Shown in pieces: positions 8,258 through 18,390 of a stretch of DNA of 64,000 bases (position 1 is the first letter of the stretch; every line of letters begins with the position of its first letter). Made by a program: the position numbers and the translations under genes. Source of the stretch: Neorhizobium sp. NCHU2750 (lineage in GTDB: Bacteria; Pseudomonadota; Alphaproteobacteria; Rhizobiales; Rhizobiaceae); NCBI RefSeq assembly GCF_003597675.1, contig NZ_CP030827.1:2108001-2172000 (forward strand), written 5' to 3'. A model generated the notes under the pieces. That model did no database searches. It was not told where the DNA came from and saw nothing but the letters and a program-made list of their open reading frames with translations.

Positions 8258-10120
8258 ATGAGGCGAGGATTGACGCGCAGCAAGTTCAGTGAACTTGCAG
8301 AGGACCCGATCAGGTTTCTTGCATACTGCAGTCTGCGACGAGCGCTCAAGGCACAGCCGTACACCCTCAGCTCTCCTTCAGACGGGCCCATAATAATCGT
8401 CGTACCGCCCGGACACCAAGCACATGTGTACAAGTCCGCTTTACATCTTCTGCTCAAAATCGAGCGTGAAGAGTGGGGTGAACAATTCGGAGAGATACGT
8501 CTAGCCAGCCCCCCAAAAAAGAAGGGATCCACCGATAAGCAGATTTCAGTCTTTGACCTGAAAGGGCTTCGCGTACTGATCGCAAACCGCATTAGCGAGG
8601 TGCCAAGGGATATCCGTTTCGTGGCACAGAGAACGTTCCATATCGAGCCGCCATGTGCACGACATATCAATGCCGCGCGTCACTTGGTGGGAAGGCTACC
8701 CATCGCCAACGAGCACGCGGAGCTGCTCATCGGAAGGCCACATAATGTCATTGCAGCAGCGACATTTAAGAAGACGGTCGGGGGAGACGAGATTGCCGAG
8801 TTAAGTGCACTTGATCGCGCGGAGGTCGCGGGGCCGTGTCTTTTCGATCTTCCCGGATACGACGAGGTGAAACCTTGGGTCCGTGGTCTTTACCGCGATG
8901 TCGAGCAGTGGCGCCGGGGAAACCTATCGTGGAAGGAGCTTTCCCGCGGAGCACTTCTTTCCGGGCCGCCAGGAACCGGAAAAACACTATTCGCTAGTGC
9001 TTTCGCTTCGTCACTGGGATTGAGGCTCATCGCAACGACTGTCGGGGCTTGGCAGTCCGCAGGACATCTTGACGACACGTTGAACGCGATGAGGTCTAGC
9101 TTCCAGGATGCAAACGATGGTCGTGGCGCAGTCCTTTTCATAGACGAGTTCGACAGCATTGGTACAAGGCCAACCAGGCCCTCCAGCAACCATAATGATC
9201 AATACTGGCAAATCGTGATCAACGAGTTTCTCAGCCTGATGAACAATCTGGGCGATGGGGTCGTCGTTTTGGGCGCTACAAATAACCCAGAGTGGATCGA
9301 TCCGGCGATTTTAAGGGCAGGGAGAATTGAGAACCACTTTTCGCTGCATCTTCCCGACACCAGGACGCGAGCCGAGATTATACGATACCACGCAGGCACA
9401 AAGTTTTCGCTCGAATCCTTGGTGGAAATTGCCGATGAGCTGGAGGGAAAGTCAGCCGCGGCGCTAGAAGAATTGGTGCGTGACGCTCGAAAAGACGCGC
9501 GGGACGAAGGTTGCGAACTGGAGATACGACATCTCCGAGCTCGACTTCCGGAGAAGCGATACTATTCCCTGGAACAGCAGTTCCGGCTCGGGGTCCACGA
9601 GGCCGGTCATGCTCTCGTATCCTTGGCGCTAGGATACGCGTCGAGCGCGACGATCGAAATCAAGGATTCATTCGACCCCAATGCGACATCTTTTCGGGGC
9701 GGGCAGACGTCCTACGACCTTATCGAAAACTATCTTCCGACGGAAACAGCGCTGCTCGATCGTATTGCGGTCGCCTTAGCTGGGATGGCTGCGGAAGCTG
9801 TTGTATTTGGGGACCGCTCTCTTGGATCTGGAGGTGTGATTGGCAGTGATATCGAAAGAGCAACGACCCTGGCGAAGCGGATAGTGGCCACATATGGCTT
9901 GGGCACGACGCCCGCATTTCTCGGAACGGTCGAAGAGGTAGATGACAAGCCCATGCCTCAGCCATTCGAGGACGAATTGTTCGAAATCTTACGTGTCCAA
10001 TACGCACGCGTACTTGCTATGCTCACTGATGAGCGGGAAAGAGTGATTGGCCTTGCGCGAGACGCTGTGACCCACCACCGAGTTAAGATCGAACGAGATG
10101 GAAACCTGGATGCAGCGTAA
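8258..10120 (+). CDS. Soluble FtsH-like AAA+ ATPase with zinc metalloprotease domain
   Basis: About 620 residues. The N-terminal about 230 residues are of unknown type. An AAA+ module follows, with Walker A GPPGTGKT (about residue 237), Walker B VLFIDEFD (about 293) and the NNPEWIDPAILRAGR arginine-finger region. A peptidase-M41-like domain comes next, with HEAGH (about 446) and a downstream GSDIERAT motif supplying the third zinc ligand. This is the FtsH architecture without FtsH's membrane helices, so it should act in the cytoplasm. The start may instead be GTG at 8228, overlapping the upstream gene; ATG at 8258 follows that stop by one base. It is probably controlled by the divergent HTH protein. 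A quality-control or anti-phage role is inference. Confidence 0.75.
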   Translation: MRRGLTRSKFSELAEDPIRFLAYCSLRRALKAQPYTLSSPSDGPIIIVVPPGHQAHVYKSALHLLLKIEREEWGEQFGEIRLASPPKKKGSTDKQISVFDLKGLRVLIANRISEVPRDIRFVAQRTFHIEPPCARHINAARHLVGRLPIANEHAELLIGRPHNVIAAATFKKTVGGDEIAELSALDRAEVAGPCLFDLPGYDEVKPWVRGLYRDVEQWRRGNLSWKELSRGALLSGPPGTGKTLFASAFASSLGLRLIATTVGAWQSAGHLDDTLNAMRSSFQDANDGRGAVLFIDEFDSIGTRPTRPSSNHNDQYWQIVINEFLSLMNNLGDGVVVLGATNNPEWIDPAILRAGRIENHFSLHLPDTRTRAEIIRYHAGTKFSLESLVEIADELEGKSAAALEELVRDARKDARDEGCELEIRHLRARLPEKRYYSLEQQFRLGVHEAGHALVSLALGYASSATIEIKDSFDPNATSFRGGQTSYDLIENYLPTETALLDRIAVALAGMAAEAVVFGDRSLGSGGVIGSDIERATTLAKRIVATYGLGTTPAFLGTVEEVDDKPMPQPFEDELFEILRVQYARVLAMLTDERERVIGLARDAVTHHRVKIERDGNLDAA

Positions 10121-10232
10121 GACATCGAAAAGAACCATTTATAGGATCAATTAGTCCAAAAAATGGTCCATTCTTTCAACCGCCTGTAACTGCCTGAGGC
10201 ACTCAACCAAATTGCTCCTAGAAAATGCTCCG

Positions 10233-10244
10233 CCCCCCCCCCCC
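10233..10244. repeat. Homopolymer of twelve C
   Basis: An uninterrupted C12 tract in the 360-base non-coding gap between the AAA+ gene and the convergent Druantia operon (10121-10480). Such tracts are prone to slippage. An open frame covers it on the minus strand, but it looks like a chance frame. The remainder of the gap holds only a terminator. Confidence 0.6.
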
Positions 10245-10430
10245 ACGACAAATAAACCTGGAAATGATCGAGCTGCTGGTCCTGGATAATGCAAAACCCC
10301 GCTGCAATGTACTGACCGACGAAAAGAGTTTCCGACGCTTCATCCTTCCGTCTGGTGGAGGACGGGTTTTCGCTCGCAATGGGTGAGCAAGGGCAGGATT
10401 CGCTTGTATGAATGATAAACAGCGATAGCG

Positions 10431-10464
10431 ACGGGCGCATCATTCGAAGCGCCCGTTGCTTTTT
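10431..10464 (+). terminator. Terminator between convergent AAA+ gene and druE
   Basis: Eight-base stem ACGGGCGC / GCGCCCGT with a ten-base loop, followed by TTTTT at 10460-10464. It is oriented for the plus strand (AAA+ operon) and lies 17 bases from the druE stop, so it may serve both sides. Confidence 0.65.
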
Positions 10465-10480
10465 AAGTGACCCGCTGCCG

Positions 10481-13400
10481 CTAGGCCATACCGCGTGCCC
10501 GCTGAAGCACGTGCAACGGGCGTCGGGATAGTTCGAAACTATCAACGGCTACGTGGCTCCGAGGATCAAGCCCTACCGTCTGGAACAGACGCTCGCGGCT
10601 CCAAAGGGGATGAACAACCACACCCCAGCGGCTATTCCGGTCGTCTAGCGAGAAAATCGGTATATCCGGGCGACCCTTCAAACTCGAGACGGTGTTTCCA
10701 GGTATGAACGTCTTGGTCTGCAAAGCCAAATCCTTCGCCGACTGCGACCAGTCGTTGAGCTCGAAGTGGCCGTAGTGGCCGTCAATCCCGCATTCGTAGC
10801 ACGGGTCCACTATCGCTCGCAGGTAGGACAACCCAAGCCGCCAGTCGAGAAGGCCATGGAAGTTCCTGTTGTTGTACCTCTGCAGGCACCTGTAGCAGGA
10901 CGCTCCGCACCTTTTCATGTGCTCGGGATCCGAAACGTCGGTTCGCGGCCATGCACCGTCCTCATCGAGGATACTGCGGATCAGGGCGGATACCGGGATG
11001 GTGCTGTCGCCCAGAAGATGTCGGCAGAAACCGGATCCGTTAGGAAGAGCGTCCGATATCTGCAGGTATGGTAGCCGATCACCGCTCGGGGAAACCATGA
11101 TGTTCGGGGAGAGGGCGTCGAACTCCTCCGGTGCTATGTCGAGGTCGAGTGCAGCCCGCTGGACGAGTATCTCCGTTGCCGAGATCGCGGCCGCGCGCAC
11201 GCTCGTTCGGGCCGGATCCCGCCGTCCCATGGACAGGCCGATATCCATGTCTAGCAGGCGCAGGTTGGGATTGAGGCGCCGGGGGCCGATCTGCAGCGAG
11301 TTGGTGACCTTGGTCGATGCCAGCCACGCGCTGATGGGATCATCAACGGCCCGATAGCGGCTCCTGGGGTCGTCTGCGAGCGCCTCCGTCGAGAGAGCCT
11401 GCCCAGCGAGCTTAAGGGTCGGCTTGTCCTTCCACCACCAAATCTTCTGAACGTCGTTGTCGATAGTTTCAGCGACTTCGAACCCCGTGAAGTCCGTGTC
11501 GTCCCTGAAACCGGGATTGACGAGGAAGATCTCCGATTGCTCGGCGAAGTTGACACTGAGGTTCTCGTCGGTCTTCTGCTTGTCCGGCTTTCCAAGGCTC
11601 GCGAGGGTCAGTCGCTGGCCGACCTTCGATGCAAGGTTCTCGCCAGACGGCCTGAGTTCAGTTCGATACGCCGCTGGCGTGATGCACCGGATGCCCGTGT
11701 CTGCAAGAGGCGCATCGCAGACATTGCAGGCGACCGTGTGTTCAGTGCCTCGGCTCCAGGCTCCGCACTGGCCGCAGAAGCGCAGATGGAAATCGTCCTT
11801 GAACCAGGGTGAGAAGGGCTGCATCGGAACCCCGAAGTCAGTCGCAAACTCGTCAGGTTCGGGAAGAACGCCGCTGAAGCCGATGCAACGATGCCTGAGC
11901 TTTTCACGTGTGCGGACGCTGCCCGGTGCGAAGTCGAAGATCGCCATGTCCTGATCGCGGTCGATCGTGTCCCATTCGGCTTCGAAACCGCTTTTTGGCC
12001 TCTTCAGCTCCACATACAGGTTCCTTGAGCGGGTCGGCATGCCGTAGAGTGGAACGAGACCACGTTCGGCCAGAGCCGCCGCGATGCCGACCCCCTGCAG
12101 GCCGAACTCCTCCTCGAGGTTATCGATGGCAGACAAGATCGTGTCAGCCGAAACGGAAGCGAGGATCTTCTCAACTTCGCAGTCGGACACCGCAGCGAGG
12201 ATTGTTGCTAAACGGATGCGGCGATGTTCACTGCGCGATAGCGCGTCGGCCAGCCGTTCCCGCCAGTTCATGTCCTGCCGGAAGTATTCCCTGCAGTACA
12301 GGAACTCGCCGTGGATGTCGCCCGGAACGAGGTCATCGCCAGCCCAAGTTTCGCCTGCTTCCTCGCGAATGAGACGAAATGCCTCCACCAGCCAGAACTT
12401 ACGCAGAAGGCGTGAGGGAATGTCCGTCAGCCCGGTCGTGATGAACGGCGGCGGCGGGGCCGATCCGGTGATCTCTATCGGATTATGGAAGTAGTGTATA
12501 TCGTGGCTCTTGCTCCGGCATACGGTCAGAACGGTCGAGAAAGCCTGGCCCCGTCGGCCGGCGCGGCCGACACGCTGCTGGTAGTTGAAGCGCTGTGGCG
12601 GCATGTTGCCTTGGTAGACCGCCTGCAGGGAGCCGATGTCAACCCCGACCTCCATGGTCGTCGTGACCGATAGGAGATCGGATGTATCGAAGAGCTTGCG
12701 CCATTCGAAGTCCTCGTCGCTCTCGCCGTCATTCTTGACGAAGACACCTTTGAACTGCTGGAGCCTGGTTGCAGGATCGCTCGTCTGCCCCGTCAGTTCC
12801 TCGCACTTGAGCCTGAAATGTGCTTCGCCGTTCGTGACGGAACGCATGACCCTCCGTCCGAGAAAGTTCTCGGACGAGATCTTTGAGGCAATGAGATCAT
12901 CGGGGCGCGTCAGTGTCTCGCCGCAGCGGGTGCATCTTCCGAACCCCTCGTGCAGATGTACCCGTCCGCAACGTTCGCATCGCCATGCCGGACCTGCAGG
13001 ATCCGCGGCGCGGAAATACAGCATGCTGATGTCGATGGAGCCGTCGCCGCGCTTTTGACCCAACTTGTTCTTGAGCTTGTCAAGGAAGTCGTCGCACTCC
13101 TTTTCAGGGTTCTGCAGGATCTTTGTCATCAGACGCTTGAGCCTGTTGTCTCCCCTCCCCAGCATGTCGAAGGCGTTCTTCCATGCGGTGCGTGTCTCTT
13201 CCTGGAACTGGTTGGGCGTGATCCGATATGCATCGGCGAAGATGCGAAGCATCGCGTCGTCCCGCGACTCGGCCGTCGAGTATTCCCGCGGCTCGTAGAA
13301 GCTTGGCCAACCCAGACCCGTCTCTTCGAGCGCGAAGTATGTCTTGCTGAATAGCAGGTCGGTCGCATCCGGCGGCTGCTCGTCCTGCACCTTTTCGCGT

Positions 13401-16342
13401 GCCTTTCGGATGCGCTTGAGTTCTTCCTCGGGCACGTCGTGCTTCCAGGATATCTGGCCGTCCGCGTTGATCTCGAAGAATTCGTACCAGTCGCGGCCTT
13501 GGATACGCGTGTGAACGGTGTCAGCTCCCTCGACCGGCGTGGAGCCGAGCTTCATGAGTTCGCTCAGTATCGGACGTGTGAGGTGGCCAACCTTGTCGCG
13601 CTCGAACTCGAAAAGCTCCTTGAGCGGGACGCTTGGGGCCTGTCCGACGGACTTCATCCTGGCCTGCAGCGCCTTGAGCCTCGGCATGAGATGGTCGGTG
13701 TCCTTGTCATCCATGGTGAGCTCGGCAACCTCGGCCTTGAGACGCCTGTATTCCGCCTCCTCCTCAGGCCCGAAGACATGGTCGACCGCGATGCGTGTCG
13801 CTGCGGAAATAAGGATCTCTCGGCGCAGGTCACGCTGGTGCTGCACTTCGACTTCGAGGGCGAGGTTGGCCGCGTCCTCGCGGCTGTCCGAGAAGGCCAC
13901 GAGCTTGCCGTCGCCGCCCTGCGACTTGAGCGATGCAACGAGTTCAGTCGCCAATAGCTGGGAGGTCTTTCCGAAACCCGTCCTGAAGCTTCGGATCGGA
14001 GACAGGCGGCCCTCGCGTTTCTTGGAATTGGCTTGACGGTAGCGGCCGGAATAGTCGGTTCCGCACTTGGCGCAGCAGAAGGGCACCGCCGTCCCGTCGT
14101 CTTCGATGGTCCGTTGCTGGAATCCGTCGGTGCCTGACCATCTCAGCAGGTGGCCAGGCACGTCGCCATGCTCCTCGGTGTCGCTGACAACACCCGTCCG
14201 CGGATTGAGATAGCCGGGGGTCCAGCGGTAGGGGCTTCTCTCGACACGGATCTCCGTCTCCGCCTGCCCCCGGCTTGGCCAGAAGAGGGCAAACTCGCGG
14301 AAGCTGGCGTCCTCGAAGCGGATCGATGATGCGCTTTCCGGCAGCTTCTCAAGTTCCTGAGGTGCAGGGAGCAGAGACACTCTGCGGGACGACCCGGGAT
14401 CCGCCTCTCCTCGCTTGCCGCCGAGGTACAGGTCTCCGCAGGCTTCGCAGTAGAGCATCTCGAACAGCCGTTTGCGGCCTACCTGGTCACTGTCACCATC
14501 GTAGTTCTGGCCGCGCTCGATGCTCGGCGTTCCCCATACGACGGAACCATCCTCATTCCGGTCGATGGATGCGAACAGGCCTTCGATGTTGCGGACGAAG
14601 CAGTGCATCCTGAAGCCGGGCAGTGATGCCACGGCACCGCGTCCGGGAGCCATGGCCGACGGGAGGACGCTCGGAGGCAGATCGGGGATGGCCCTGAGCG
14701 CGAGGAGTCCTCGGACGGCATCCCGTTCCACGTATCCGAAGAGTGCCTTCGAGATGTCCTCGACAGTGCATGGGCGCTTCGATCCCTGCTGTTCCGGATT
14801 CTGTAGAGCAAAATCAAGCATCGCCGCCGCAGCCGCGGTGGCCGCTTCCATCATCGCCGCCGGGGTCTTGCCGCCGGCACCCGGAATACTTGTCGCCGCA
14901 GCAAGGAAGAGATCGAGCAGATCCTGCGGGTTGCGTCGGTGGTCCAGATCGTTGAGTCCCCTTGCAAGATCAACGAGACGTTCCCGCGAAGGGATGTTCT
15001 CCGGACGATCCACGACGATTGGTTCGCCTGTGACGATGCTCTGTCTCCAGGCCTCGTTGAGATCCGAGGCTCCGGCCGTTCCGGCGTCGCCGAACATGTT
15101 CCTGAGGTAGTCTATGCTTGCTGCGGCATTCTTATCGTCCATGGGCAGGGAGGCCGACGAGGAGAGGATGCGGAGCTTGTGGGCGTGCTCTGGTTCCGTC
15201 AGTCCCAGCCGCTCGAGAAGGACCTTGAGAAGGCCAGCCATCTCAGCCCCGGCCGATCCGCGGATCAGGTGGAGTTCATCGAGAACGAGGAAGAAGCGCG
15301 CGTCCTCGTTGTTCGTGATCCATTCGCGGGTCTGGACGAGAATGTCGTCATCGACCTCGCGGACAAGCATCGCGTTGAGGATCGACTGGTTGGTGACGAG
15401 GATGTCCGGAGGGGTTGCCTGCATGTCCCACCGCGATATCAGTTCGGCGCCATCAGTGGTCGGGAATATGTATCTGAGTTCGGGATCGCCATTTCCCGCC
15501 AGCCTTTGCTGGATGGACTGGTAGCGCTTCATTTCCTGCTTGAGTTCGCGGCGCGCGCGCGTGTTGCGGGCCTTCCACGTCTTGTCCTTGCTCTTCCGGG
15601 GGTGGCTCAGGAAGCCTGTGACCGGAGACTTGCCCGTATATCGGCCGAAGAAGATCCTGTTGCCGTTGAAATGGCGCTCCATCACGTCCTGGGCATCGTC
15701 GGAATCGAGGGCCTTGCGCAAACGGACCATCTGGTCCTCAACGAGGGCGTTGAGAGGATAGAGCACGAGCGCTCTCACCGCTTTCGGCCTGGAGGGATGC
15801 TCGTTCCTGCGGTGGTGCTCGAACTTTTTCTTGTCTGCGAGCCAGTCGTCATCGAGTGGCTGCAGCGGGGGCGGCCACGATGTCGCCTCCTTGGCGAGCT
15901 GGGCCAGGATCGGAAGCATGAATGACTCCGTCTTCCCCGAACCCGTCCCCGATGTGACGATCCCCGGCGTTCCGTCGCGTGCGCCCTTCTCCAGCATCTG
16001 CACCTGGTGAAGGTATGGGGCATACGCCCCCTTCACCTCGGGAGCCGATCGGTCACGATCGAAGAGACCAGACAGCGCGAGTTCCACGAAGGCCTGCCGT
16101 TCGGGGCGGGAGAAATGCGGAAGTCTGCCTTCCGGGTCCTCGATCAGGCCTTCCAGTCCATAACCTACGGGCTTGTAGCGCGCGACAGCCTCGAAGATCG
16201 GGTCAAGCGCAAGCTGGCCGGGCGTGGTCAGAAGCTGCCTTCTCATGGACGCCACGCGCGGATCATCGATCCGGTACGCGGTGTCGAGATATGCGAGGAA
16301 TTGGTCGATCATGCGGTTGAAGCCGCCAATCGGATCAAACAT
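10481..16342 (-). CDS. druE: DruE-like giant DUF1998 helicase (Druantia hallmark)
   Basis: A 1953-residue SF2 helicase. Motif I GTGSGKT is near residue 130, the DEAH-type box DELH near 355, SSSASLP as motif III, and motif VI QRVGRAGRRG near 1257. The C-terminal DUF1998 zinc region has CGASCYRC near 1812. Several further zinc clusters are visible: CEACGD, CAKCGT, CERCG-CTRCG and CGQCG-CNVCD. Size and domain order match DruE, the constant subunit of Druantia anti-phage systems. The ATG at 16342, with AGAGGG ahead and two bases after the druG stop, is preferred over an upstream in-frame start that would overlap druG by 70 bases. Last gene of the druM-F-G-E operon. Confidence 0.85.
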   Translation of the reverse strand: MFDPIGGFNRMIDQFLAYLDTAYRIDDPRVASMRRQLLTTPGQLALDPIFEAVARYKPVGYGLEGLIEDPEGRLPHFSRPERQAFVELALSGLFDRDRSAPEVKGAYAPYLHQVQMLEKGARDGTPGIVTSGTGSGKTESFMLPILAQLAKEATSWPPPLQPLDDDWLADKKKFEHHRRNEHPSRPKAVRALVLYPLNALVEDQMVRLRKALDSDDAQDVMERHFNGNRIFFGRYTGKSPVTGFLSHPRKSKDKTWKARNTRARRELKQEMKRYQSIQQRLAGNGDPELRYIFPTTDGAELISRWDMQATPPDILVTNQSILNAMLVREVDDDILVQTREWITNNEDARFFLVLDELHLIRGSAGAEMAGLLKVLLERLGLTEPEHAHKLRILSSSASLPMDDKNAAASIDYLRNMFGDAGTAGASDLNEAWRQSIVTGEPIVVDRPENIPSRERLVDLARGLNDLDHRRNPQDLLDLFLAAATSIPGAGGKTPAAMMEAATAAAAAMLDFALQNPEQQGSKRPCTVEDISKALFGYVERDAVRGLLALRAIPDLPPSVLPSAMAPGRGAVASLPGFRMHCFVRNIEGLFASIDRNEDGSVVWGTPSIERGQNYDGDSDQVGRKRLFEMLYCEACGDLYLGGKRGEADPGSSRRVSLLPAPQELEKLPESASSIRFEDASFREFALFWPSRGQAETEIRVERSPYRWTPGYLNPRTGVVSDTEEHGDVPGHLLRWSGTDGFQQRTIEDDGTAVPFCCAKCGTDYSGRYRQANSKKREGRLSPIRSFRTGFGKTSQLLATELVASLKSQGGDGKLVAFSDSREDAANLALEVEVQHQRDLRREILISAATRIAVDHVFGPEEEAEYRRLKAEVAELTMDDKDTDHLMPRLKALQARMKSVGQAPSVPLKELFEFERDKVGHLTRPILSELMKLGSTPVEGADTVHTRIQGRDWYEFFEINADGQISWKHDVPEEELKRIRKAREKVQDEQPPDATDLLFSKTYFALEETGLGWPSFYEPREYSTAESRDDAMLRIFADAYRITPNQFQEETRTAWKNAFDMLGRGDNRLKRLMTKILQNPEKECDDFLDKLKNKLGQKRGDGSIDISMLYFRAADPAGPAWRCERCGRVHLHEGFGRCTRCGETLTRPDDLIASKISSENFLGRRVMRSVTNGEAHFRLKCEELTGQTSDPATRLQQFKGVFVKNDGESDEDFEWRKLFDTSDLLSVTTTMEVGVDIGSLQAVYQGNMPPQRFNYQQRVGRAGRRGQAFSTVLTVCRSKSHDIHYFHNPIEITGSAPPPPFITTGLTDIPSRLLRKFWLVEAFRLIREEAGETWAGDDLVPGDIHGEFLYCREYFRQDMNWRERLADALSRSEHRRIRLATILAAVSDCEVEKILASVSADTILSAIDNLEEEFGLQGVGIAAALAERGLVPLYGMPTRSRNLYVELKRPKSGFEAEWDTIDRDQDMAIFDFAPGSVRTREKLRHRCIGFSGVLPEPDEFATDFGVPMQPFSPWFKDDFHLRFCGQCGAWSRGTEHTVACNVCDAPLADTGIRCITPAAYRTELRPSGENLASKVGQRLTLASLGKPDKQKTDENLSVNFAEQSEIFLVNPGFRDDTDFTGFEVAETIDNDVQKIWWWKDKPTLKLAGQALSTEALADDPRSRYRAVDDPISAWLASTKVTNSLQIGPRRLNPNLRLLDMDIGLSMGRRDPARTSVRAAAISATEILVQRAALDLDIAPEEFDALSPNIMVSPSGDRLPYLQISDALPNGSGFCRHLLGDSTIPVSALIRSILDEDGAWPRTDVSDPEHMKRCGASCYRCLQRYNNRNFHGLLDWRLGLSYLRAIVDPCYECGIDGHYGHFELNDWSQSAKDLALQTKTFIPGNTVSSLKGRPDIPIFSLDDRNSRWGVVVHPLWSRERLFQTVGLDPRSHVAVDSFELSRRPLHVLQRARGMA

Positions 16343-16344
16343 GT

Positions 16345-18387
16345 TCAGCCCTCTATATTTCTGAAGTACTCGTTGTATTGGTGATCTTTGCCCGCAGTGA
16401 CCGCCGCGAGCCATTCCGAATGGGTGATGAAGATCTCAACGAGATCAGGGATATTCACCCATGACGGAGTACGTGCCATTGCTCGCGCCGCGTTCTGCAT
16501 GGACGATCCTTCTAGGCCCCGATCAACGAGCATCCCTACCGCCTCCCCCATGCGCTCCTGGTCGGGTTCGGTTGTGACAGGCCAGGTGCCGGCGAATGCC
16601 GCGGTTCCGGGGCGCGATGTGTTCGAAGGCAGAAGCGGGAACAGGTGCCGGAGCGCGGCATTGGGAACGGAGATGCGGCTGCCATCCGCTGCGGCGCTTG
16701 CGATGACTGCAAGGTTGCGTGGCAGGCGGCCCACCCGCCTCATCTCAACGATCTGAGGAAGCCAGTACTCGCAAGGGCCGCTCGTCAGGTTGCACAACGC
16801 CACCGCCCCAAGCGTATCGGGATGGTTCCGGCAATCGTTGATCGCCGCCTGCAGGCCTGATTGCTCATCGATCAGCAGGTCGGCAAGCGATACCTTGGTG
16901 GGGTCGCAGAAGACGACCGCTGCCGCCTCTCCGGCTATGGCTGTCGCGATATCGATCGCTGCCGATGAGGCCTCGTTTCCGACGAGCACGGGGACTGCCT
17001 GGGTGGACGTGGCCAGAACGGTCGAAATCTGTGCTGCAGTGAGGCCTGTGGCTACGGCGAGTTCCTTCAGGGTGGTCTGCCTCTGCGTCTCAGACGCAGT
17101 GAGCCTGACGGGTGTGACCTCTGGCTTTGTCTGCTCTCTGGCTACGGCAGGCTCGATAATTGGTGGAGCGACGGCAGGAGCCGCCATCTGCGCCATTTCA
17201 TCTCGCAACCGTGCCACTTCCTCGCGAATGATCGAGGTTTCCCGAACGGAAGCCTCGATCATGCCGCCAGCGGCGCTTTCGATCCGCTGGCGGAGCGTCT
17301 CATCAAGCTTCTCCGTCTCGGCTTTGAGGAGCCCTTCCCGATGAGCCGCCGCCGCAAGCCTCATCTCGCATTCAGACAACTCGCTTCGCATCGTGGCGAG
17401 ACGGGTACTTTCCGCCTCCATCTCGCGACGGAGCTGTCCTTCGATCTCGGTGCGCAGTCGCGTTTTCTCGGAGGCCTCGAAAGCAGCCAGCTTCTCCCTG
17501 AATTCATGGGCACTCCCCAGGATGCTGGGCAGGATCTCGGAGAGTTCGCTTCTTCCAGCAAGGTGTCCGGACAGGACGGCCAGTTCCGACTTCTCCTCGT
17601 CGCTGACCGTCCGGTCGGCGATGAGCCTGAGAAGGGTGGAGGCATCCATGGAACCTGCGCCGTCCGGCAGGGCGACGAGGGACTTCAATCTCGATATCCA
17701 GCCTTCGACCGAGTGGAGAACCTCCTCCTCGGGCCGCAGGTCGGCGGCTCGGGGTTCGGACCATTTCGGCTGGGCCACGAAAACGACGAGGCCGTGCGGC
17801 AGGCTGATCGTTTCGGGACGGTTCTCAAGCCTGGATACGGGAACCGACCGCAGGGACGGAAGCCTGAGGCGGTGCCTGCCTGATGACGAACTCTCGAAGT
17901 CCGAGGTCAGCCAATCATCCGCGCCGACCTTGATGGCCGAAACCGCGGTCTCGAGAGGTATCTCAAGCGTTCCCTTCGATAGCTCGGAAAGCACGTCGCG
18001 TCCGTCTCCAGCGGTGGCTGCGTAGCCGACACAAAGCCTCGTCGCCGCGGAGAAGGAGACCGCATCGAGCTTGCCCGGCTCGGAACTGCCGTTGGCTGTC
18101 TTCTGGAGGTCGAACATGGAACTGGCACGGATGCTGGTCGCCGTCCTCGATATGCTGGCCACGAAAGCCGGGAGAGAAACCTCTTCGCGATTGATTGCGA
18201 GTTTTGACTCCTTCTTCTCTCCGCTGACGAGCCAGAATGAATCCACGCCTCCGAGAATGATCCTGGGGTCCCTGGTCTCGCGCATCCTGCCGCCGAAGAT
18301 CTCGCCGTCCTTCACCTCGGCGATGACTGCGACGTCGTGCGCGACAATCTGTCTGACCCTGTAAACCGACTTGCCTGAAGCTGCCAT
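16345..18387 (-). CDS. druG: DruG-like protein, Druantia type II subunit
   Basis: A 680-residue protein with no catalytic motif that I recognise. An N-terminal beta-rich region is followed by a long coiled coil (about residues 290-410, Glu/Arg/Leu-rich with heptads), a Pro/Ala/Val-rich linker and a C-terminal region with Rossmann-like hydrophobic strands. It sits between druF (three-base gap) and druE (two-base gap). The type II order is druM-druF-druG-druE, so position and length point to DruG. The function of DruG is not established. Confidence 0.7.
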   Translation of the reverse strand: MAASGKSVYRVRQIVAHDVAVIAEVKDGEIFGGRMRETRDPRIILGGVDSFWLVSGEKKESKLAINREEVSLPAFVASISRTATSIRASSMFDLQKTANGSSEPGKLDAVSFSAATRLCVGYAATAGDGRDVLSELSKGTLEIPLETAVSAIKVGADDWLTSDFESSSSGRHRLRLPSLRSVPVSRLENRPETISLPHGLVVFVAQPKWSEPRAADLRPEEEVLHSVEGWISRLKSLVALPDGAGSMDASTLLRLIADRTVSDEEKSELAVLSGHLAGRSELSEILPSILGSAHEFREKLAAFEASEKTRLRTEIEGQLRREMEAESTRLATMRSELSECEMRLAAAAHREGLLKAETEKLDETLRQRIESAAGGMIEASVRETSIIREEVARLRDEMAQMAAPAVAPPIIEPAVAREQTKPEVTPVRLTASETQRQTTLKELAVATGLTAAQISTVLATSTQAVPVLVGNEASSAAIDIATAIAGEAAAVVFCDPTKVSLADLLIDEQSGLQAAINDCRNHPDTLGAVALCNLTSGPCEYWLPQIVEMRRVGRLPRNLAVIASAAADGSRISVPNAALRHLFPLLPSNTSRPGTAAFAGTWPVTTEPDQERMGEAVGMLVDRGLEGSSMQNAARAMARTPSWVNIPDLVEIFITHSEWLAAVTAGKDHQYNEYFRNIEG

Positions 18388-18390
18388 GAA

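Noticed and set aside
10147..10545. Minus-strand frame across the C12 tract, considered as a phase-variable gene
   Set aside because: Overlaps the druE 3' end and a terminator hairpin, and has no start signal or domain; coding is unlikely.
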